A DNA stretch of 52,987 nt, taken from positions 1 to 52,987 of the forward strand of contig VBOG01000052.1 in assembly GCA_005877815.1 (NCBI GenBank), in the 5' to 3' direction. This stretch comes from Nitrospirota bacterium. Its GTDB lineage: Bacteria; Nitrospirota; Nitrospiria; Nitrospirales; NS-4. Below are positions 16,619 through 24,937 of the stretch, piece after piece; the stretch's first letter is position 1; every line of letters begins with the position of its first letter. Below the pieces are notes generated by a model. It saw only the letters and a program-made list of their open reading frames with translations, was not told where the DNA came from and made no database searches. The translations under genes and the position numbers were made by a program.

Positions 16619-16825
16619 ATGAAGACGATGATCAGCACATTTACCGCCTGCGCACTGTCACTGGCTCTCGGCATGCCCGCGTTCGCGGAGACACCTGCGC
16701 CGGCACCGGCGAGCGTCGCGCCTGTGAAGTCCGATTCGGCGAAGGTCACGCCGACCAAGGGTGTGAAGAAGCATCGCAAACACGCGCCGAATACCGTTCC
16801 TGCGGCTGCTCCTGCGAGCCATTAA
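16619..16825 (+). CDS. small exported Ala/Pro/Lys-rich protein
   Basis: 68 residues. The signal peptide (MKTMISTFTACALSLALGMP) ends at AFAE. The mature part is a ~45-residue low-complexity chain rich in Ala, Pro and Lys, with a basic cluster GVKKHRKH. It starts from ATG 16619 with AAAGGAGAA upstream. Proteins of this kind are common in Nitrospira-like genomes but have no assigned role. A strong hairpin follows the stop. Confidence 0.6.
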   Translation: MKTMISTFTACALSLALGMPAFAETPAPAPASVAPVKSDSAKVTPTKGVKKHRKHAPNTVPAAAPASH

Positions 16826-16841
16826 TGGAGCAGCGGCAATG

Positions 16842-16871
16842 GGGCCAGGCGTGCAATGAGGCGCCTGGCCC
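16842..16871 (+). terminator. 10-bp perfect hairpin between exported-protein genes
   Basis: GGGCCAGGCG (16842-16851) and CGCCTGGCCC (16862-16871) with a 10-base loop. It lies between the stop at 16825 and the ATG at 16885. It has no U-run, so it may attenuate or stabilise the upstream message and need not terminate it. Confidence 0.4.
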
Positions 16872-16884
16872 TTCAAGGGCTGAT

Positions 16885-17424
16885 ATGATGAAGAACAAGT
16901 TACAACTCGCGGTCGCGTTGCTCGCCGTTGCTCTGACAACTGCCACGTTGTGCAAGGCAGCCATGCAGAAGGCATATATAAAGACGGGCGGCTCGACTGC
17001 GACAAGCCTATTCACCCTCTTCGAGAACCCCAAGGATCTCGTGCCGTCATTCAGCAAGCCCGATCTGTTCCTCAACCAAAATCTCTCTGTGGGAGAAGCG
17101 ACACCGATCAATAGTGATCCGATGCAGACGTGGCGGGCGGGTCAGGCGAGGGCGTGGTTTGATCTGCCTGATGCGCTCACTTCCGCGCGTCTCTTTGTGC
17201 AGGGCGGGTTGGGATTCTTGCGAACCGATCCCTTCACGCAATCATACGGATTTTTTGCCACCCCTTCGTTCATGATTCCATTCGGCTTTGGGATCGATTC
17301 CATGACGAACTCCGGTCTGCGCCTGACCACCATGTTGATGCTCGATGTCACGCAGAATCTCTGGCCGTCCCCGCAAGCAGGCCCGCAAATCAGCCCCGGC
17401 CTGCTGTTCAGAATAGGGTTTTAG
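16885..17424 (+). CDS. putative small outer-membrane beta-barrel protein
   Basis: 179 residues. The signal peptide (MMKNKLQLAVALLAVALTTA) begins at ATG 16885 or 16888; the open frame upstream overlaps the previous gene and is spurious. The mature part alternates short strands (ARAWFDLPDALTSARLFVQG, GLRLTTMLMLDVTQNLW) and ends in LLFRIGF. A C-terminal Phe preceded by alternating hydrophobics is typical of barrel proteins recognised by BAM. No specific family recognised. Confidence 0.55.
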   Translation: MMKNKLQLAVALLAVALTTATLCKAAMQKAYIKTGGSTATSLFTLFENPKDLVPSFSKPDLFLNQNLSVGEATPINSDPMQTWRAGQARAWFDLPDALTSARLFVQGGLGFLRTDPFTQSYGFFATPSFMIPFGFGIDSMTNSGLRLTTMLMLDVTQNLWPSPQAGPQISPGLLFRIGF

Positions 17425-17448
17425 CAGCGCGCCTCGACGGCTGGCTCA

Positions 17449-18633
17449 TTAACAGCAGTTTCCGTCCGGATCACATGATACCGCGTCGGCCGATACGGTG
17501 GCCGTCGAGCGGTTGAGGATGGCGAAGTGCCTGCTGTATGGGCCGGACTCCAATACGTCGAGTGTCTTCGAGCAAATCTCCAACGGGGATCCCCGCCGAT
17601 AGACGTGGTGATCGTCATCTTCGGCTTCGGCGAAAGGCGCCGTCAAGATCGCGTAATGCCCTTTCCAGACGCATGGCGTGTTCGCGGGCAGGATCGTCAT
17701 CAGGCGCTGATCGGTCGCTGCCAACGCGATGGGTGTCTCCGACAATAGAAAGATGCGTTCAAACGGCTCGGTCCTGAACAGTTCCGCCGTACGGGCGGAC
17801 ACGGGCTCCGGCACGCCACGGCGATAGGAATGCCCCATCTCATCCATGACGCGGCTGAATGGCCCCACCAGCGTGGCAAACGCGTCCTTCCGCTCCGCCG
17901 CCGCGGGCAACTTAAAGCCGGCCAGCGTGACCGAAAAGAAGTGAATGCCGTCAATGACCTGCCATGGGCTGAACTTCACTTGATGCACACCGAGAAAGCC
18001 CGCGTGCACCAGACCGTCCAAATATTCCCGCGCCGGTAGCGCCCCGCTGAGGCAATCGCCCCATTTCTGGGAATCGTGCAGCAGATAGTTCGGCACCGGC
18101 TGGTCCGCGACGATGTCCGAAATCGTGAATCGACCGCCAGGCCGGATCACCCGGTACATTTCTCGGAACACCGCCGGCTTGTCGGGAGCCAGATTGATCA
18201 CGCAGTTCGAAATGATGAGATCAATCACGCCATCCTCGACCGGCAGGCTTTCGGCGTGGCCTTTGCGGAATTCGACGGTCGTCGCGGGATGGCCGAGATT
18301 TCGTGCCACGAACGGCGCGTTGCGCCGGGCCAGTGCCAGCATCTCATCCGTCATATCCACGCCGATGACGCGGCCGGTCGGACCGATGCGCCGGGCCGCA
18401 TCAAAGCAATCAATGCCTCCGCCCGATCCGATGTCCAACACTGTCTCGCCGGGCTGCACGGTCGTCAGCCCCGCGGGCGTGCCGCAGCCATACGATGCAT
18501 GCAGCACTTCCTCGGGAATGAATGTCTGCAGGTCCTTGAAGTCGTACCCCGTCGGACAACACATCTGCTCGCCGGTGGTTACCGCCCTGGCATAGCGTTC
18601 GCTCACCTGCTGAGTAATGGTTTCATCCGGCAT
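17449..18633 (-). CDS. arsM: arsenite methyltransferase-like SAM-dependent enzyme
   Basis: 394 residues, close to the ArsM length. The SAM domain has VLDIGSGGGIDCFDAARRIG, GVDMTDEMLALAR, and the ArsM-like ISNCVINLAPDKPAVFREMY. A conserved Cys lies in WGDCLSGALPAREYL. An N-terminal MCCPTGYDF and a C-terminal CDPDGNCC add further Cys suited to trivalent arsenic binding. The enzyme would convert arsenite to methylated species using SAM and thiols. No arsR, arsB or arsC is adjacent. ATG 18633 has GAGGTG upstream; GTG 18639 is an alternative. Confidence 0.85.
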   Translation of the reverse strand: MPDETITQQVSERYARAVTTGEQMCCPTGYDFKDLQTFIPEEVLHASYGCGTPAGLTTVQPGETVLDIGSGGGIDCFDAARRIGPTGRVIGVDMTDEMLALARRNAPFVARNLGHPATTVEFRKGHAESLPVEDGVIDLIISNCVINLAPDKPAVFREMYRVIRPGGRFTISDIVADQPVPNYLLHDSQKWGDCLSGALPAREYLDGLVHAGFLGVHQVKFSPWQVIDGIHFFSVTLAGFKLPAAAERKDAFATLVGPFSRVMDEMGHSYRRGVPEPVSARTAELFRTEPFERIFLLSETPIALAATDQRLMTILPANTPCVWKGHYAILTAPFAEAEDDDHHVYRRGSPLEICSKTLDVLESGPYSRHFAILNRSTATVSADAVSCDPDGNCC

Positions 18634-18808
18634 AGTCACCTCAGTGCGTTGTCTCTATCTCGAACCGGTGGTCTCTGTCAATCATAAGAGCTGCATACCC
18701 TGACCTTCTCCGCGCAGGAAGGATGATGTTTCTTGCAACGTTTTTCTAAGTATGTGATCATCCCGCCATTACGATCATCTCTCGACACCCATTCTTAGAG
18801 GAGGGCGT

Positions 18809-19192
18809 ATGAGCCTTGGAAGAGTTCTGATAGTTGACGATGAACCTGACTTGAGAAAAGCGGTCCGCCTCACGCTCACGAAAGCAGGATATGATGTGGT
18901 CGAAGCCGAGGATGGCGAAAAGGGCATTGCCGCCGTCAGATCGGGAGACAATCCGCTGTTGCTCGGGACGATTATCTGTGATCTTCAGATGCCGAAGGTC
19001 GGCGGCGCGGAAGCGATCGCGTTCTTCCGCGAACAATTCCCCTCCGTGCCCATTATCGTGATGAGCGGCGCCGGCACCCTGGACATTGCGAGTGAACTGT
19101 ATCGACAGGGAGTCGTCGAATACCTGGCCAAGCCGGTGAAAGCTGACATGCTCGTTCGAGCGGTGGAAAGGGCCATGAGACTCAAGGACTGA
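18809..19192 (+). CDS. single-domain response regulator (CheY-like), copy 1
   Basis: 127 residues, receiver only. The acidic pair is in LIVDDEPDLR, the phosphoacceptor Asp in IICDLQMPKV, the switch Ser in VIVMSGAG-like sequence and the conserved Lys in YLAKPVK. AGAGGAGGG precedes the ATG. It has no output domain, so it acts by protein contact or as a phosphate sink. Five bases separate it from a close paralogue, evidence of a local duplication. No kinase is adjacent. Confidence 0.9.
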   Translation: MSLGRVLIVDDEPDLRKAVRLTLTKAGYDVVEAEDGEKGIAAVRSGDNPLLLGTIICDLQMPKVGGAEAIAFFREQFPSVPIIVMSGAGTLDIASELYRQGVVEYLAKPVKADMLVRAVERAMRLKD

Positions 19193-19197
19193 GCAGC

Positions 19198-19575
19198 ATG
19201 AATGTCGGCAGGGTGGTGATCATCGACGATGACCCCGAATTGAGGAGGGCGACGCGCCTGGTCCTGACCAAAGCGGGCTATGATGCGTTCGAGGCCGCGG
19301 ACGGGGAACAGGGAATTGCCGTGATCAGGTCGGGCGATCCTCCCATCAATGCCATCATTTGCGATCTGGACATGCCGAGGGTCAATGGCATGGAAGCCAT
19401 CGCCTATTTCCATGCCCATTGTCCCTCGGTGCCGGTCATCGTGATGACAGGGACAGGGGACCTCAACATCGCGACCGAATTGTATAAGCAGGGCATCGTC
19501 GACTTCCTGTCCAAGCCGGTTTTGCCTGAGACACTCGTTCGTTCCGTTGAAAAGGCCATGAAGCTCCACCACTGA
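19198..19575 (+). CDS. single-domain response regulator (CheY-like), copy 2
   Basis: 125 residues, receiver only, and clearly a duplicate of the preceding gene: VVIIDDDPELRRATRLVLTK, AIICDLDMPRVNGMEA, VIVMTGTG and FLSKPV are shared with minor changes. It starts five bases after the first copy's stop and is cotranscribed. The orphan pair stands before two glucan hydrolase genes; a regulatory link is possible but unproven. Confidence 0.9.
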   Translation: MNVGRVVIIDDDPELRRATRLVLTKAGYDAFEAADGEQGIAVIRSGDPPINAIICDLDMPRVNGMEAIAYFHAHCPSVPVIVMTGTGDLNIATELYKQGIVDFLSKPVLPETLVRSVEKAMKLHH

Positions 19576-19700
19576 CCATCCCTCCTCCTGCCAGGGCATC
19601 CAAGAGACGCACCGGTGATAGGCCGCGCATTCACCCCTTGACGCAATCAAAGGGTGCGGGCAGTATACGCCCAGCCTAAGGCACGCGGAGGGCGGCGGAT

Positions 19701-21623
19701 GTGAAGAGCCAGGCAGAATGGCTTGAAACCGACGGCCTCGGAGGATTCGCCTCGGGAGCGGCCGACGGGATCCGGACCAGACGGTATCACGCATTGCTGC
19801 TGGCGGCGATGCGGCCCCCGACGGAGCGTTTTGTCCTTGTGAACGGCTGCGATGCCGCCGTCGAAACGCCGGCCGGCACGTTCGCCCTCTCCTCACAGAT
19901 GTATATCCCCAATGTGATCTATCCCGACGGCGCCTCGCGCATCGCCGCATTTGAAAGTGAGCCGTGGCCCCGTTGGCGCTTCGAACTGGCCGACGGGACG
20001 CATGTCGAGCACGAGATTTTTGTGCGGCACGGCCATCCTCTGGTCGTTATGACCTGGCGGCTCGCCGGGCGTCGCAAGGGGGTCATGCTGTCCGTCCGTC
20101 CGTTCCTGTCCGGCCGCGATTATCATGCGCTCCACCAAGCCAACCCGGAGTTCAGCTTTGACGCCTATCATGAAGGCGAGCACGTGACATGGCAGCCCTA
20201 TGCGGGCGTGCCGGCGATCGTTGCGGTCACGAACGGCGACTATCACCATCAGCCAGAGTGGTATCGCAGTTTCCTGTATGTGGAGGAGCGCGCGCGGGGA
20301 TTGGACCATGTGGAAGATCTTGCCTCGCCGGGCTTCTTTCGTTGGAATCTTTCGCGCGGAGAGGCGAATCTGATCTTTACGATTGACGCACACGCGCGTC
20401 CCACGGGGTCGACCCGTCTCTCCGCACATGCCTGGGTGAAGACGCTCCGCGACCAGGAAGAGCGGCGTCGCAAGACGTTTCCCTCGCGCCTGCACCGGGC
20501 CGCGGATGCGTATGTGGTCAATCGGGACAAAGGAAAGACCATCATCGCCGGCTATCCGTGGTTCACGGATTGGGGCCGCGACACGTTCATCGCGTTGCGC
20601 GGGCTGTGTCTGGCGACCGGCCATCTGCACGACGCGCAGGATATTCTCCTCAAGTGGTCGAGTCTGGTCTCGGAAGGGATGTTGCCCAACCGGTTCCTGG
20701 ATCACGGGGGAACACCGGAATTCAATTCCGTGGATGCGTCGCTGTGGTACGTGATCGCGGTCCATGATTTCCTCAAGAGCATGACTGCGACGAAGGCGAG
20801 ACTGTCTCCTGCCAACCGAAAGCGGCTCCAAGGCGCCGTGGAGGAAATTCTGGCCGGCTATGTGCGGGGAACTCGGTTCGGCATTCGGGCGGATGATGAT
20901 GGGTTGCTCGCTGCGGGAGTGCCGGGCCTTCAGGTCACATGGATGGACGCCAAGGTCGGCGACTGGGTCGTGACCCCTCGAATCGGGAAACCGGTGGAGG
21001 TCCAGGCCCTATGGCTGAATGCGCTGTGGGTTGGCAGCAAGTTCTCGCAACGGTGGGAGCGGGGGCTTGCGCGCGGGCGCAAGGCATTCGCTGAACGTTT
21101 CTGGAATGCCGAAGGCGGCTGTCTATTCGATGTGGTGGATGTAGATCATTGTCCGGGCGTGAATGATGCCGCCTTCCGGCCGAATCAGATTTTTGCCGTG
21201 GGCGGATTGCCGGTCGCCATTCTCGAAGGAGAACAGGCGCGGCGTATCGTGGAGGCGGTCGAGGCGCGGTTATTGACTCCGCTCGGTCTCCGTACCCTGG
21301 CACCCGAAGAGCCGAACTACGCGCCTAGATATGAGAGAGGTGTCCTCGAGCGCGATTCGGCGTATCATCAAGGAACGGTCTGGCCCTGGCTGCTTGGGCC
21401 CTTCGTGGAAGCGTGGCTGCGCGTGCACGGCGGCGGCGGAGACGCTAAACTGGAGGCCCGCAGGCGTTTCATCGAACCGATGCTGCGTCATCTCGATCAA
21501 GCCGGACTCGGCCATGTCTCGGAGATTGCCGATGGTGAAGGGCAGACGCCGCGAGGGTGTCCCTTTCAGGCCTGGTCGGTAGGAGAGCTCCTCCGTCTGC
21601 TCGACGTCATACTCGCAAAGTGA
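19701..21623 (+). CDS. amylo-alpha-1,6-glucosidase (glycogen debranching enzyme type)
   Basis: 640 residues, GTG start. The N-terminal GDE domain opens with [14 protein letters not shown] and [11 protein letters not shown]. The C-terminal (alpha/alpha)6 domain has [20 protein letters not shown] near residue 290 and [20 protein letters not shown] near 340, both carrying conserved acidic residues. Near the end, [17 protein letters not shown] is typical. It hydrolyses alpha-1,6 branch points of glycogen or related glucans. It precedes the GH63-like gene with eight bases between; the Shine-Dalgarno of that gene sits over this stop. Confidence 0.92.
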   Translation: MKSQAEWLETDGLGGFASGAADGIRTRRYHALLLAAMRPPTERFVLVNGCDAAVETPAGTFALSSQMYIPNVIYPDGASRIAAFESEPWPRWRFELADGTHVEHEIFVRHGHPLVVMTWRLAGRRKGVMLSVRPFLSGRDYHALHQANPEFSFDAYHEGEHVTWQPYAGVPAIVAVTNGDYHHQPEWYRSFLYVEERARGLDHVEDLASPGFFRWNLSRGEANLIFTIDAHARPTGSTRLSAHAWVKTLRDQEERRRKTFPSRLHRAADAYVVNRDKGKTIIAGYPWFTDWGRDTFIALRGLCLATGHLHDAQDILLKWSSLVSEGMLPNRFLDHGGTPEFNSVDASLWYVIAVHDFLKSMTATKARLSPANRKRLQGAVEEILAGYVRGTRFGIRADDDGLLAAGVPGLQVTWMDAKVGDWVVTPRIGKPVEVQALWLNALWVGSKFSQRWERGLARGRKAFAERFWNAEGGCLFDVVDVDHCPGVNDAAFRPNQIFAVGGLPVAILEGEQARRIVEAVEARLLTPLGLRTLAPEEPNYAPRYERGVLERDSAYHQGTVWPWLLGPFVEAWLRVHGGGGDAKLEARRRFIEPMLRHLDQAGLGHVSEIADGEGQTPRGCPFQAWSVGELLRLLDVILAK

Positions 21624-21631
21624 GGAAGGCA

Positions 21632-24319
21632 ATGGCGCGAAAGGCGCAAAGGTCTCCGAAGACACAAAAGAAGCGGACTGATCCGGAAACTCTGCGTCTT
21701 GAAGAGGATGCCCGGCGCCAAAAACATTGGAAGCGCTGGGGCCCGTACCTGAGCGAGCGGGCCTGGGGGACCGTGCGTGAGGACTACAGTCCGCATGGCA
21801 CCGCCTGGGAGTATTTTCCCCATGGCGAGGCGCGCTCGAAGGCGTATCGCTGGAATGAAGACGGCCTTGCCGGCATTTGCGACCGCCACCAAATGATCTG
21901 CTTTGCGGTGGCCCTCTGGAACGGCCGCGATCCCATCCTGAAAGAGCGCGCCTTCGGCTTGAGCGGTATAGAAGGGAATCACGGTGAGGACGTCAAGGAA
22001 TACTATTTTTATCTCGATTCGACGCCCACCCATTCCTACATGAAGTATCTCTACAAATATCCACAAGAGGCATTTCCCTACCGGCAACTCGTGCAGGAGA
22101 ACCGTCGCCGTAACAAGCACGCGCCGGAATATGAGCTGATGGATACCGGCGTGTTCGAACATGACCGCTACTTCGACGTGTTCGTGGAATATGCCAAGGC
22201 GTCCCCGGAGGATGTGCTGATCCAAATCCGGGTGGCCAATCGGGGACCGGAGACTGCGCAGCTCAGCCTGCTGCCGACGATCTGGTTTCGAAACACCTGG
22301 TCATGGAGGAATGAGACCAAGCGGCCGTCGCTGTGCCATGCAGGATCATTCGACGGCATGAGTGTGGTGCAACTGGATCATGAGTATTACGGCAGGCGGC
22401 GGTTGGTCTGTGAAGGTGAGCCCGAGCTGCTCTTCACCGAGAATGACACGAATGTGCAACGGCTTTACGGCACGCCGAATGCCTCCCCCTATGTGAAGGA
22501 TGGCATCGGCAATTATATCGTCAACGGCAACAAGGAGGCCGTGAATCCTGGGAAGAAAGGGACGAAGGCGGCGGCCCATTACATCCTCACCATCAAGCCG
22601 GGGGAAAGCACCATCGTGCGCTTACGGTTCACGAATGCGGCGGATGTCGAAACGACCCTCGGCAAGGGCTTCGATGTGACGTTTGCAAAGCGCCGGCGCG
22701 AGGCGGACGAATTTTACAAGGGCGTGATTCCCAAAGACCTGTCGGAGGATGCCCGCAACGTCATGCGCCAGTCATTTGCCGGTCTCCTGTGGTCGAAGCA
22801 GTTCTATCATTATATCGTCGAGGAATGGCTCAACGGCGATTCCGCCATGCCGCCGCCGCCGCGCGAACGGAAGAAGGGCCGCAATCATGAATGGGGGCAT
22901 CTGTACAACGCCGACGTCATCTCGATGCCGGACAAGTGGGAGTACCCCTGGTACGCCGCCTGGGACCTTGCGTTCCACTGTGTCCCCCTGGCGCTGGTGG
23001 ACCCGGTCTTCGCCAAGGAACAGCTCGTGCTGATGCTGCGCGAATGGTACATGCATCCCAACGGTCAACTGCCCGCGTACGAATGGGCATTGGGCGACGT
23101 GAACCCCCCGGTACATGCGTGGGCCGCGTGGCGCGTATACAAGATCGAGGAAAAGCGGCGCGGCAAAGGCGATCGCCGGTTTCTCCAACAGGTCTTTCAC
23201 AAGCTCCTGCTGAACTTCACATGGTGGGTGAACCGCAAGGATACCGAGGGCAAGAACATCTTTCAAGGCGGGTTCCTAGGGCTGGACAATATCGGCGTGT
23301 TCGACCGGAGTTCGCCGTTGCCGACCGGCGGGCATATCGAGCAGTCGGACGGGACAAGCTGGATGGCGATGTATACCCTGAACCTCCTCACGATCGCGCT
23401 CGAACTGGCGCGGGAAGATCCCGCTTATGAAGATGTCGCGAGCAAGTTTTGGGAGCACTTCCTGTACATCGCGCATGCGATGAATAATCTCGGCGAGGAC
23501 GGCGTGCGGATGTGGCACGAAGAGGACGGCTTTTACTACGACGTGCTGCATCTGCGGGATCGCGATCCGTTCCCCATGAAGCTGCGTTCGATGGTGGGCC
23601 TCATTCCATTGTTTGCCGTCGAGACGCTGGAGCCGGAAATCGTGGACAAGCTCCCCGGGTTCAAGCGCCGCATGGAGTGGTTCATCAACAACCGGCATGA
23701 CCTGACCGACAACGTCGCCTCCATGGAAAGTCCGGGGCGCGGCGAGCGCCGGCTGCTTGCGATCGCGGACCCTGATCGGCTTCGCCGCATCTTAAAGGTC
23801 CTGCTGGACGAGGAGGAATTTCTCTCCCCGTACGGCATCCGGGCGCTGTCGCAGTACCACCGCGACCATCCCTATACGATCCATGTAAATGGGATGGAGC
23901 ATCGTGTGGATTACGAGCCGGCGGAATCCGGCACCGGCCTGTTCGGCGGCAACTCCAACTGGCGAGGGCCGATCTGGTTCCCCGTCAACTATCTGATCAT
24001 CGAGTCGCTGCAAAAATTCCATCACTACCTCGGCGACGGCTATACGGTGGAATGCCCGACCGGGTCCGGCCGGATGATGACGTTGTGGGAAGTCGCGGGA
24101 GAATTGTCCCGGCGGCTGTCGAGTATTTTTGCCCGGGGTCTCCGAGGAGAACGGCCGGTCTACGGCCCGACGGAGCGGTTTCAGGACGATCCGCACTGGC
24201 GCGACCTCGTCCTATTCTATGAATACTTCAACGGCGACAACGGGACCGGGATCGGTGCAAGCCATCAGACCGGGTGGACGGGCCTGGTTGCCAAGCTGAT
24301 CCAACAAAGCGGCGCGTGA
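21632..24319 (+). CDS. GH63-like alpha-glucosidase (MGH1-type)
   Basis: 895 residues. After a basic leader, [20 protein letters not shown] and [20 protein letters not shown] open the N-terminal domain. The large (alpha/alpha)6 part has [20 protein letters not shown] and [18 protein letters not shown]. The latter matches GH63 catalytic-domain sequence, with a likely catalytic Asp. Near the C-terminus, [20 protein letters not shown] is typical. Bacterial members act on alpha-glucosides, some on mannosyl- or glucosylglycerate; the substrate here is unresolved. AGGAAGG precedes the ATG at 21632. Cytosolic, translationally linked to the debranching enzyme. Confidence 0.85.
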   Translation: MARKAQRSPKTQKKRTDPETLRLEEDARRQKHWKRWGPYLSERAWGTVREDYSPHGTAWEYFPHGEARSKAYRWNEDGLAGICDRHQMICFAVALWNGRDPILKERAFGLSGIEGNHGEDVKEYYFYLDSTPTHSYMKYLYKYPQEAFPYRQLVQENRRRNKHAPEYELMDTGVFEHDRYFDVFVEYAKASPEDVLIQIRVANRGPETAQLSLLPTIWFRNTWSWRNETKRPSLCHAGSFDGMSVVQLDHEYYGRRRLVCEGEPELLFTENDTNVQRLYGTPNASPYVKDGIGNYIVNGNKEAVNPGKKGTKAAAHYILTIKPGESTIVRLRFTNAADVETTLGKGFDVTFAKRRREADEFYKGVIPKDLSEDARNVMRQSFAGLLWSKQFYHYIVEEWLNGDSAMPPPPRERKKGRNHEWGHLYNADVISMPDKWEYPWYAAWDLAFHCVPLALVDPVFAKEQLVLMLREWYMHPNGQLPAYEWALGDVNPPVHAWAAWRVYKIEEKRRGKGDRRFLQQVFHKLLLNFTWWVNRKDTEGKNIFQGGFLGLDNIGVFDRSSPLPTGGHIEQSDGTSWMAMYTLNLLTIALELAREDPAYEDVASKFWEHFLYIAHAMNNLGEDGVRMWHEEDGFYYDVLHLRDRDPFPMKLRSMVGLIPLFAVETLEPEIVDKLPGFKRRMEWFINNRHDLTDNVASMESPGRGERRLLAIADPDRLRRILKVLLDEEEFLSPYGIRALSQYHRDHPYTIHVNGMEHRVDYEPAESGTGLFGGNSNWRGPIWFPVNYLIIESLQKFHHYLGDGYTVECPTGSGRMMTLWEVAGELSRRLSSIFARGLRGERPVYGPTERFQDDPHWRDLVLFYEYFNGDNGTGIGASHQTGWTGLVAKLIQQSGA

Positions 24320-24434
24320 TCCGTCGTTCCCCGCCGACCGTCGATTGTTGCCGGCACACTTCTTGTACGAATGAAACCGCCATGAATGATGCGAAGGCTC
24401 TCTTTCCCAGCCACCAAAGCTCGTTCGAGATCCG

Positions 24435-24533
24435 TTACACTCCGATGCTCGTCCTGCTTCTCAGCGGCATTCCCGCTGCAACGATCAACAGAATCGCGAC
24501 CAGACATGATGTGAGCATCATCCGTCTTTTCAT
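24435..24533 (-). CDS. 32-residue hydrophobic membrane peptide
   Basis: Encodes MKRRMMLTSCLVAILLIVAA followed by a short basic tail and TAA. The ATG at 24533 is preceded by CAAGGAGGTGAA, one of the strongest Shine-Dalgarno sequences in the window. A positive N-terminus plus one hydrophobic helix predicts an inner-membrane single-pass peptide. It is antisense to nothing convincing and stands alone between the GH63-like gene and tRNA-Arg. A type I toxin or regulatory membrane peptide are possibilities; no antisense RNA can be seen from sequence. Confidence 0.45.
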   Translation of the reverse strand: MKRRMMLTSCLVAILLIVAAGMPLRSRTSIGV

Positions 24534-24623
24534 TTCACCTCCTTGACCCCACTCGTGTGACACGTCAGCCCGCCAGGTAGCTGGGGTCACGAGATAGAAG
24601 TTTCCAAACTTTCATTTGCGGAG

Positions 24624-24699
24624 TGGTGCGCCCGGAGAGAGTCGAACTCCCAACCCTCAGATCCGTAGTCTGATGCTCTATCCATTGAGCTACGGGCGC
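24624..24699 (-). tRNA. tRNA-Arg (anticodon ACG)
   Basis: Cloverleaf with acceptor stem GCGCCCG/CGGGCGC. The D-arm has GCTCAATGGATAGAGC, and the anticodon stem TCAGA/TCTGA encloses loop CTACGGA (anticodon ACG). The T-arm has GTTCGAC and the CCA end is encoded. The A at position 34 is expected to be deaminated to inosine so that it reads CGU, CGC and CGA. Confidence 0.95.
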
Positions 24700-24937
24700 A
24701 GGATGTGAATGAGGCAAGAGGAAGTATCGGACTTTATACAGGTCTTTCAAGAAGTCCGTCAAGTCGGTCGTTGAATCTATAAAATGGAGCCTCGCCTGTC
24801 TATTCCTGTCTTAACTTTACCTGTTGTTTCCTATCCTGAGTGGAAGGAAAGCTTGATTCCCTCCCTGATTTCTTATTAATCTTTAGAGTTACGTAAGCTT
24901 CCTAGCTGTCCAGGAGTGTCATTGGACGTGTTGCTCT

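Noticed and set aside
18076..18687. 203-codon plus-strand frame opposite the methyltransferase gene
   Set aside because: Shadow of a gene with SAM-binding motifs; no independent support.
19570..19646. Minus-strand GGAGGAGGG before an ATG
   Set aside because: The frame runs antisense through the second receiver gene and looks like shadow.
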